From: Chelonoidis abingdonii
Lineage: Eukaryota; Chordata; Testudines; Testudinidae
Assembly: GCF_003597395.2 (NCBI RefSeq)
Contig: NC_133774.1
Location: forward strand, 46,148,108 to 46,212,107
Direction: 5' to 3'
DNA: 64,000 nt
Part shown: piece by piece, positions 56,018 through 64,000 of the stretch
How positions within the stretch are numbered: position 1 is the first letter of the stretch
How the letters are laid out: each line of letters starts with the position of its first letter
Notes under the pieces: generated by a model
Told to the model about the DNA's origin: nothing
The model's input: only the letters and a program-made list of their open reading frames with translations
Databases searched by the model: none
Made by a program: the position numbers and the translations under genes

Positions 56018-57268
56018 TGAAAAATCAATGATCTGGAGGATGACATGGACTGCACACTCAGCAAGTTTGCAGATTACACTAAACTGGGAAGAGTGGTAGA
56101 TACGCTGGAGGGTAGAGGTAGGATACAGAGGGACCTAGACAAATTAGAGGATTGGGCCAAAAGAAACCTGATGAGATTCAACAAGGACAAGTGCAGAGTC
56201 CTGCACTTAGGATGGAAGATTCCCATGCACTGCTACAGACTACTAACCGAATGGCTAGACAGCACTTCTGCAGAAAAGGACCTAGGGGTTACAGTTGCGA
56301 GAAGCTGGATATGAGTCAACAGTGTGCACTTGTTGCCAAGAAGGCTAACGGCATTTTGGGCTGTATAAGTAGGGGCATTGCCAGCAGATGGAGGGATGTG
56401 ATCATTCCCCTCTATTTGACATTGGTGAGGCCCCATCTGGAGTACTGGGTCCAGCTTTGGGCCCCACACTACAAGAAGGATGTGGAAAAATTGGAAAGAG
56501 TCCAGCGGAGGACAACAAAAATTATTAGGGGTCTGGAACACAACTTATGAGGAGAGACTGAGGGAACTGGGATTGTTTAGTCTGCAGAAGAGAAGAATGG
56601 GGGGGAGGGGTCTGATAGGTGCTTTCAACTACCTGAAAGGGGGTTCCAAAGAGGATGGATCTAGACTGTTCTCAGAGGTACCAGATGACACAAGGATAGG
56701 CAACCTATTGCATGTGTGCCGAAGTTGGCACACAAGCTGATTTTCAATGGCACTGACACTACCTGGGTCCTTGCCACTGGTCCAGGAGGCTCTGCATTTT
56801 AATTTAATTTTAAATGAAGCTTCTTAAAAGTTTTTAAAACCTTATTTACTTTACATACAACAATCATTTAGTTATATATTATAGATTTATAGAACGAGAC
56901 CTTCTAAAAACATTAAAATGTATTACTGGCACATGAAACCTTAAATCAGAGTAAATGACGACTCGGCACACCACTTCTGAAAGGCTGCTAACCCCTGAGA
57001 TGACAGAACAAGGAGTAATGGTCTCAAGTTGCAGTGGGGGGAGGTTTAGGTTGGATATTAGGAAAAACTTTTTCACTAGGAGGGTGGTGAAGCACTGGAA
57101 TGGGTTACCTAGGGAGATGGTGGAATCTCCTTCCTTAGAGGTTTTAAGGTCAGGCTTGAAAATCCCTGGCTGGGATGATTTAGCTGGGAATTTGTGCTGC
57201 TTTGAGCAGGGGTTTGGACTATATGATCTCCTAAGGTCCCTTCCAATCCTGAAATTCTATGATTCTAT
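56018..57268 (+). mobile_element. CR1 LINE, 3' third, split by a hAT element
   Basis: ORF2 remains include [19 protein letters not shown], where the RT FADD box has become FADY, followed by [20 protein letters not shown] and the segment [12 protein letters not shown]. The 3' end is ctgaaattctatgattctat. A 307-bp hAT copy interrupts it at 56691-56997; joined mentally, the flanks match 13-120 of this window. Confidence 0.9.
56691..56997. mobile_element. hAT non-autonomous element, short copy in CR1
   Basis: Flanked by a perfect 8-bp duplication AGATGACA (56683-56690 and 56998-57005). Ends caaggataggcaacct and ggctgctaacccctg correspond to those of the 33594 copy. It shares the AT-rich block and lies in the same orientation as that copy. 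Confidence 0.93.
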
Positions 57269-59030
57269 TAATTGTAGGACTGAAGGGACCTTGAGAGGTC
57301 ATTTAGTCCAGTCCCCTGCATTCATGGCAGAACTTATCTAGAACACGCCCTGACAAGTGATTATCTAGTCTGATCTTAAAATCTCCAATGATGGAGATTC
57401 CACAACGTCCTGCAATTTATTCCAGTGCTTAACAATCCTGACAGCTAGGAAGCTTTCTAATGTCAATCTAACCTCCCTTGCTGCAATTTAAGCCATTGTT
57501 TTCTTGTTCTATCCTTAGAGGTTAAGGAGAACAACCTTTAATGTACTTGAAAAACTGTTATCAGGTCTGTCATAAATAAAGATAGCTAAGGGTAATGTTT
57601 CCTTTTAACCTGTAAAAGGTTTACAAAGGGAACCAAACACCTGACAAGAGGACCAATCAGGAAACTGGATTTTTCAAAGCTTAAGGGAGGGAATTTGTGG
57701 GGTTTTTTGGTCTTGGGTTTTTTGTCTGTTCTGTGCTTTCAGCTAATGAGAGGATCTATTTCCAGTCCTTCTTATCTTCTGTTTCCCAGTTGTACGTACA
57801 AGGTAGCAAAGGTATAGTCTTTTAAATTGTTTTGCTGTATTTGCATCTGTGTATCTGGCAGGTGGAGTCTTTATGTGTATTTGGCTATAAGTACTTTAAA
57901 TTGTATTGGTTTTGGGTAAGGCTGTTTCTCCCTTTTTCTATGTTTATTCATTTTTCTATATAGTTGAAAAACCCTGTATTTATCATCTAGGTTACAGAGA
58001 AAGGGTTATATTCTATTCTTTCTTTCTTTTTTTTTATTTAAAAGTTTTGCTTTTAAGACTGTTGGTTTTTTTTTCTAAGTTGACGCCACCAGGAAATTTG
58101 GTGGGAGAAGGAAGACAGGGGGGAGGGGAGACTGCTCTCTGTGTTTAACTCTCCTAGTGTCCCAGGGTGGGAAGAAGCTATGGGGAAGAGAGATAGAATC
58201 TTTTCTTTCTGTTTTCCTTGTCTTTGGGGTTTGTCTCTTTGTGGAGAGAGGGAGACATGCTTCTTGGTATTGTAATGTAAAGAGGTTGCATCAGTAACTC
58301 TCAGGTTAGCCCAGAGAGGAAATTCTGGGGGAGAGAGGTGGGGGAATGGTTTATTTCCCTTTGTTGTGAGACTCAGAGCCTTCTGAGTCTTGGGTCCCCA
58401 GGGAAGGTTTTGGGAGACAGAGGAGCCAAAACCCTGGAATTTTTGGCTTGGTGGCAGGCGAGAATCAGATCTAAGCTAATAACTAATGCTTAGAGGGGTT
58501 CATGCTAGCTTCTCAGGTTATGAATGCTAAGGTTCAAATCTGAGTAGGAAAGCTATGACATGAGTGGCAGCAAAGTTCTCCAGACTAAACAAACCCAATT
58601 TTTTCAATCTTCCTTCATAGGTCATGTTTTTTAGACCTTTCATCGTTTTTTGCTGCTCTTTTCTGGATTTCCCAATTTTGTCCACATCTTTCCTGAAAAG
58701 TGGCATCCAGAAATGGACACAATATTCCAGCTGATGCCATATCAGCATGGAGTAGAATGGAAGAATCACTTCTTGTGTCTTGCTTACAACACTCCTGTTA
58801 ATACGTCCCCAAATATTTTGTTTTGTTTTTTGGGCAAGTGTTACACTGTTGAGTCATATTTAGTTTGTGACCCACTATGACTCACAGATCTCTTTCTGCA
58901 GTAATCCTTCCTAGGCAGTCATTTTCCATTTTGTACATGTGCAATTGATTGTTTCTTCCTAAGTGGAGTACTTTGCATTTGTCTTACTGAATTTGATCCA
59001 TTCAGCTGTCACTTTTAGATGAGGTGGTTC
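57269..59030 (-). mobile_element. CR1 LINE, minus strand, split by an LTR
   Basis: Reverse-strand CR1 of another subfamily. Its 3' end (57269-57300) abuts the 3' end of the plus-strand CR1. The coding block at 58527-58769 (LEYCVHFWMPLFRKDVDKI and LKNMTYEGRLKKLGLFSLEN) is the ORF2 C-terminal region, and 58800-59030 continues upstream in the element. The solo LTR at 57568-58560 interrupts it. Confidence 0.85.
57568..58560. mobile_element. solo LTR inside minus-strand CR1
   Basis: Begins TGTCATAAATAAAG and ends GCTATGACA, with a perfect 6-bp terminal inverted repeat. CR1 similarity stops and resumes at its edges. A direct target duplication was not found (aggtc against tgagt). The 993 bp contain T-rich runs and no coding potential. 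Confidence 0.7.
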
Positions 59031-59049
59031 AGAAACAGTAGACACCAAT

Positions 59050-60720
59050 AGGACAGACGATCTTGCTCTGGAGCTGGCCAAAGAATCGGACCTCAAAGAC
59101 CAAGGAGCATCTCAAGGATTACCAGAAGGCCACTGGACAAATGGACATGGCATTGGTGGCCAAAAGACCCCAAGCCAAGAGCCCTATCCTGCCAGCAAGA
59201 ACAATGCTAATCCCGGTATCAACAGTATCTGAGGATGGTCTCTGGCACCTATCGGGTGACAACGAACTGGAGGATGACCCCAATATGGATCTCAAGGAGT
59301 CCCAGAGATTCTCTGGTGACGGTGGGGGAGCCATCCCCGATGGACCAAATACATCATCGGACTCATCTGAATCTCAAAACAGGGACAGCATCAGTGTCAA
59401 AGAGGAATACGGAATCTGCACTGGCAGTACTGAGCAAGACACTCCCACCTGGTACCAGAGGAGGCACCAGCACTGAGGCCAAGGACAGGTACCTGCTGTC
59501 ACGGCAATGATGGTGCCAAAAGGCACACCCACACCAAGGAGGTCTTCAGTGCCAGGCACAGTGTTGGCCTCCGATCTACAGCCAGGGATACCAGTGGTGT
59601 GAATTGCAGTGCCGATGAACCTGGCAGCTCTGCAACACAGCCAAAAGTTACCAAGAGCCTTAGCAACTGCAGCACCAGAAAACTCCTGAAGTAGTGGAAA
59701 GACAGGGACTAAGAGATACAGCACCTCTAAAGCGGCCTGATACACCACCAGTGTGGAGACAGTCAGCACTGGTGCTAGCATCATTTGTACTGGACTCTAA
59801 GGATGCTCACAGCTGGAACTGGAATCAATGGTATGGTCTCTCACAAATCTCGCCCCGTACCTGGAAACAGTTAGATGGACCTGCTCCATTCAGCGTACCA
59901 GAAGGAGTCTGATGCCAGTCAGCTCTCCTCTTAGAAGATGAGGAAGAGTCTTCCTAAGCAGTCCTGATTAGTCTTATGGAATCTCTTACTCACTGCACCA
60001 GAAGAGGGAGAATGACTCCTTTTCCTCTTAGGGGAAACAACAGGGCCTAAATGTGGAGCACCATCACTTCTTAGCTCCGAAGGCGACTGCCAATCAGACA
60101 AAGGCCTCCATGCCAAAGTGAGCTTCATGGCCTACTCCAGAAGGTACTGCTTCAGCCATAAGTCCCTCACCACCCTAAGTCCTCTTCTGAACAACTTATA
60201 TATGGCACACCGTTCTTTAATGACAAAAGCACCTCATATAGGGATTATTGGGATGCCCCCCGCCATGACAGACAATGCTTGAACCCTGGTAAAGGGAACA
60301 CACGTCACCCAGCTACTATAAACAACACTATGATAACACTAAACTAAACCAAAGGTACTACTAACTATTACTAGAGCAGTGGTTCTCAACTTATTTACCA
60401 CTGAGGGCTGCAGATGCAGCTCTTTCTATCCTATGTGGGCTGCATCCATACAATATATATACACTACCTGTATGACCTTGAGGATGTCACATACGCTGTA
60501 GCTGTGGGCTGACTGGGCCACAAGTGGGCCGTGGGTAGAGGACCACTGAGCTAGAGGAAATAACCCTCAGAAAACAGACTAAAAATGTGAGGTGAAAACA
60601 CTATACCAAGCTCCATCTCCATCCATGAAGAAGAAAGTGAAGGGGTTTGAGGCAGTGCTGCCCTCCTATGGCCAGGAAGGAGCTAGGGCCACAATGAACG
60701 AGTGCAACTACTAGGCAAAA
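59050..60720 (-). mobile_element. DIRS-F fragment: ORF1 and 5' end, decayed
   Basis: The frame at 60128-59931 includes PKRKRSHSPSSG, an ORF1-like basic/serine segment. The stretch 60150-60300 lines up with the ORF1 start of DIRS-C and E, but its cysteine module is destroyed (CAIY where CxxC is expected). The part to 60720 resembles the 5' terminal region. A small hAT (60377-60548) sits inside. RT and recombinase are absent. Confidence 0.55.
60377..60548. mobile_element. hAT MITE (MER5-like), 172 bp
   Basis: Starts cagtggttctcaacttattt and ends gtagaggaccactg, an inverted match. The flanks TACTAGAG and AGCTAGAG agree at six of eight positions. Confidence 0.75.
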
Positions 60721-60984
60721 TTCTCTGGCTTCAGTGCGCTGGGTGTGCATGCACACCAGCATGAAATACACACCTGCATCTAAGAAAAATAATGCAGAAA
60801 AGGCAAAAAAGTGTTCAATAAATATCTGTTCTGAATTTGAAAAAAGCCAGATGTAGCCATATATGAGGATGAAACACTTTCTACTCCAATAGTAGTTCAG
60901 GGGGATATTAAAAACAGCAGCTACTAAACTTAGATATTTTTAAAATCAGCAGGTTTACATTACTTGCAACCCCCAGTTTTAAAA

Positions 60985-61893
60985 CAGCTAGCCAGGGAGT
61001 TCACTAGACCATTAATGCTGATTTTCAATGCCTCTGAGAACACTAAGGAAAAAAAGCTAATATTCTCCCAGTATTTAAAAAGGGTAAGTGGGACGACCGT
61101 CAGACTGACACTGATTCCAAGAAAATAATGGAACAGCTGTTCCAGTACTCAGTTAATGAAGACTTCAAGGAAGGTGATATAATTAGAGTCCCTCATGTTG
61201 ACAGGCATTATCCCAGGACAAAATGATTCTGAAAAAAGTCCTGGTAACAGGGGTCAGGGTTAGGCTCATGGTGAATAATCAGGTGAACATAAGTCTCCAG
61301 TACAATGTTGTGTGGACTTATGATCCTTGGAATCTTGAGCAGGAGTAGGGCAGTTGTATATTACATCTATCTGGCACTTGTGTGACCGCTATTGGAATAC
61401 TGTGTCAAATCAAGAAGAGTATTGATAAAATGGAGTGGGCTCCAGAAGGATGATTAAAGGACTTGAAAATATGCCTTGTATCAATAGATACAAGGAGCTC
61501 AGCCTGTTTAGTTTAACAGAGAAAAGGGTAAGAGGTGACTTGATCAGAGTCTAAGTACCTACATGGGAAGCACAACTTTGATAATGGGCTCTTCAATCAA
61601 GCAGACAAAAGTATAGCAAGATCCAATGACTGAAAGCTGAAGCTAGACAAATTCAGACTAGAAATAAGGCGCACATTTTTAATAGCGAGGGTAATTAATC
61701 ATATAGCAATTTAAGGGTTGAGGTGAATCCTCCATCACTGGAGATTTTTCAGTCAAGACTGTTTATTTTTTTTCTGTAAGATATGCTCTAGTTCAAACAG
61801 GAATTAATTCAGGGAAATTCTACGGTCTGTGTTATGCAGGAGGTCAGACCAGATAATCAGTGGTCCCTTCTGACCTTGTAATCTATGTTATTT
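60985..61893 (+). mobile_element. CR1 LINE, internally deleted
   Basis: Contains an RT-upstream block (cagggagttcactagaccat, aatattctcccagtatttaa) and the C-terminal and tail blocks (gctccagaaggatgattaaa, tgttatgcaggaggtcagac, ggtcccttctgaccttgtaa). The part between is shortened. No frame is intact. Confidence 0.8.
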
Positions 61894-62092
61894 ACCTGTA
61901 AAACCATCTCACTGCTAATCAAGTATTCAGAATATTAAACGTTATAAAATTATTTCAAAAACATTTTTACTGTATATTTACTGAATACATTTGTGTATAT
62001 ATAATGAGCAGCCTGATATGACTGGAGCATCTCTTACAGAGAAGTTAGGTTCTACACATTTATATTGTAGTGAGACACTGCAACTGCGAATT
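61894..62092. other. JMY intron, nothing recognised
   Basis: Short AT-rich spacer between two LINE copies. Confidence 0.5.
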
Positions 62093-64000
62093 AGTAGGCA
62101 TCTTTCAGTCTCAAGAGACCATGGGTATGCGGCCCTGAAACGTAAAGAATTTACTCTGTTTTATGGCACCTGCAGATGTGGCTGAAGAGACCCACTCGAG
62201 AGAGACAATCGCTGCCAAATCTGTCACATTTAAAGATATTTCAACCCTTTAGGCTCTGCCTTATGTGAACTCTTTTCTCCTCTTCTAAGCTGGACTGCTT
62301 CCTCTCATAATTCCAGAGACCTTTGTTTAGCTCTTGTCTCCAAAGGCTGTGGTTTTGAGTGTGATCTTCCCAGTTGTCCACATCCATGTCCATTTTTTGA
62401 GGTCTCACTTGCACACATCCTTGAAATGTAATTTTGGTCACCCTTTGGATCTTTTTCCAGATGCCAGTTTGCCATAGAGAATGTCCTTTGGGATATGCCC
62501 ACCATTCATTCAGCACACATACCCAAGCCAGTGGAGGCATCTCTGTTTGAGGAGTGTTTGCATGCTGGGTATGCTAGATCACTTGAGCACCAAGGTGTTG
62601 GTGACTGTCCCTCCAGGAGATGCCAAAGATTCAACGAAAGCAATGCATATAAAAGCTGTTGAGCCTCTTTTCCTGATAAGAGTATAAGGTCCACGTCTTG
62701 CTTCCATACAAAAGCTAATACATGGATGATATACACAATTCTTTGTGTGTTCTGTCAGTTTGTTGTTTTACCATACTCTCTTACTCAGTCTAGACATTGT
62801 GATGGTGGCTTTTCCAGTGCAGATGTTGAGTTCCATTTCAAGTGAAAGGTTGATTATGATAGTGGAACCCAGGTATGTGAACTCGTTTACCACTTCAAGT
62901 TCATAGTTGTTGATCTTGATGGAGGGTTCTCAACTTCATGCCACATTGTTAGACTTTTTTAGGCTCACGGTAAGCCCATAGTATTGGCAGGCTTTGGAAA
63001 AACTGTCCATAAAGTTTTGGAGATGAGCTTCTATGTGGGCTGTCACTGCTGCATCATCAGCAAACAGGTGCTTTTGGATAAGGGCTTCCCAAGTCTTGGT
63101 TTTAGATCTGAATCTTGCAAGATTGAACAGCTATCTATGAGACCTTGCGTGCAAGTAAATTCTCTCAGTTGAGGAACCAAAAGCTTATTTTAGTAGCAAG
63201 GAGAAGATCCCAAACAAAGCTGGGTCAAGTACACAGCCTTGCTTAACTCCGCTACGAATCTGGAAAGCCTCAGAGACTGAGCCGCTGTATTGAACTGTGC
63301 TATACATGTTTTCATGGAAAGATCAACTCATGCTTAAGGGCTTGGGGGGACATCCAATCTTTTCTAGAATCGCAAATAATCCACTTCTAATGAGATATGT
63401 AAAGGGGCTTTTTTTGTTCTCTGCATTTCTTTTATAGTTGTCTCAGTGAGAAGATCATATTAATAGACCTTTCAGCTCTGATGCCGCACTGTGATTCAGG
63501 ATAGATTCTGTCTGCAAGGGTCTGAAGTCTGTTCAAGACAACTCGGCCAAAGGCTCTTCCCATAATGCTAAGAAGGGAAATGCCACGATATGCTGACATC
63601 TCTCATTTCTTGTGGTACTTCGCTTTCTTTCCAGTACAGGCAGAGGAACTCATGAAGATGTTGCAGTACAATAGGTTTTATGCATTTTATGATCTCTTAT
63701 AGTATGCAGTCTTTTCCAGCAGCCTTTCCATCAGGGAAGCCATCTATGGCAAGGCTAAGCTCCTTGACAGCTGGTTCATCATTGAGTTGGTTCATACAGG
63801 CACACTTTCGATGGCGTTGACAGCTGCATGCGTAACAATATTTTCATGAGTGTGAAGTTCAGAGTAGTTTTCTACCCATCGGTCCAACTACTTGCTGCAG
63901 TTGTTGATTGTTTCCCCTGTTGTTGATTTCAATCGGGCTGTCTTCTTTGAAGTAGGACCCAAGGCTTTCTTGATCCTATCATACATGTTTCTAATGTTGC
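62093..64000 (-). mobile_element. non-CR1 LINE reverse transcriptase relic
   Basis: Read on minus, the region enters from beyond 64000 and shows RSGVKQGCVLDPALFGIF (63262-63205), then HLFADDAAVTAHIEAHLQNF (FADD box at 63064-63053, intact), EFTYLGSTI, ATITMSRLSKRVW, and the C-terminal block with QRCLHWLGYV and HIPKDILYGKLASGKR. Its 3' tail has ctttcagtctcaagagacca. Frameshifts and stops are frequent. It is not CR1. The clade is unassigned; RTE-like or L2/Jockey-like groups are possible. Confidence 0.8.

Overview
This window looks like vertebrate nuclear DNA, most probably from a turtle (Testudines, probably Cryptodira). Three things point there: a tRNA-headed SINE carrying a CR1-type 3' tail (30746-30905), many CR1 LINE copies ending in the ATTCTATG-type octamer, and several vertebrate-type DIRS tyrosine-recombinase retrotransposons. 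There is no prokaryotic gene organisation. Species assignment is inference; no database search was possible.

The only host gene I can support is JMY (junction-mediating and regulatory protein, an actin nucleator and p53 cofactor), on the minus strand. Five consecutive internal exons are visible at 41263-41428, 33212-33399, 15270-15356, 5714-5809 and 3163-3712. All have AG/GT boundaries and compatible phases. They encode the end of the central coiled coil, a variable linker, the polyproline stretch and the first WH2 actin-binding motif. The N-terminal exons (beyond 41428) and the C-terminal WH2/central/acidic exons (before 3163) were not found. The visible introns are about 7.9, 17.9, 9.5 and 2.0 kb, and the open upstream intron is over 22 kb.

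The rest is intron filled with mobile elements. Six DIRS copies (A 9447-11720, B 20646-26761, C 26762-30230, D 44346-45386, E 46450-52558, F 59050-60720) all have their coding strand on minus, sense to JMY. CR1 copies are mostly on plus (seven of eight). hAT-type DNA transposons lie at 20272-20530, 33594-35321, 36319-38476, 43164-44345 with a smaller element inside it, 56691-56997 and 60377-60548; several have perfect 8-bp target duplications. There are two or more LTR elements, one retroviral 3' end, two other LINE relics and a family of fold-back repeats.

The layout is strongly nested: an LTR sits next to or inside a DIRS fragment and was itself split by DIRS-E; a small hAT sits inside a CR1; another sits inside an older hAT transposase; an LTR sits inside a minus-strand CR1. 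The most interesting signals are a hammerhead-ribozyme-like core in one fold-back repeat (18664-18701, minus), a zinc-finger-like cysteine/histidine module at the start of DIRS ORF1 with identical spacing between copies, and strong 5' splice-site motifs in DIRS terminal repeats. Two assembly gaps (34440-35087, 53304-53719) limit the reading.
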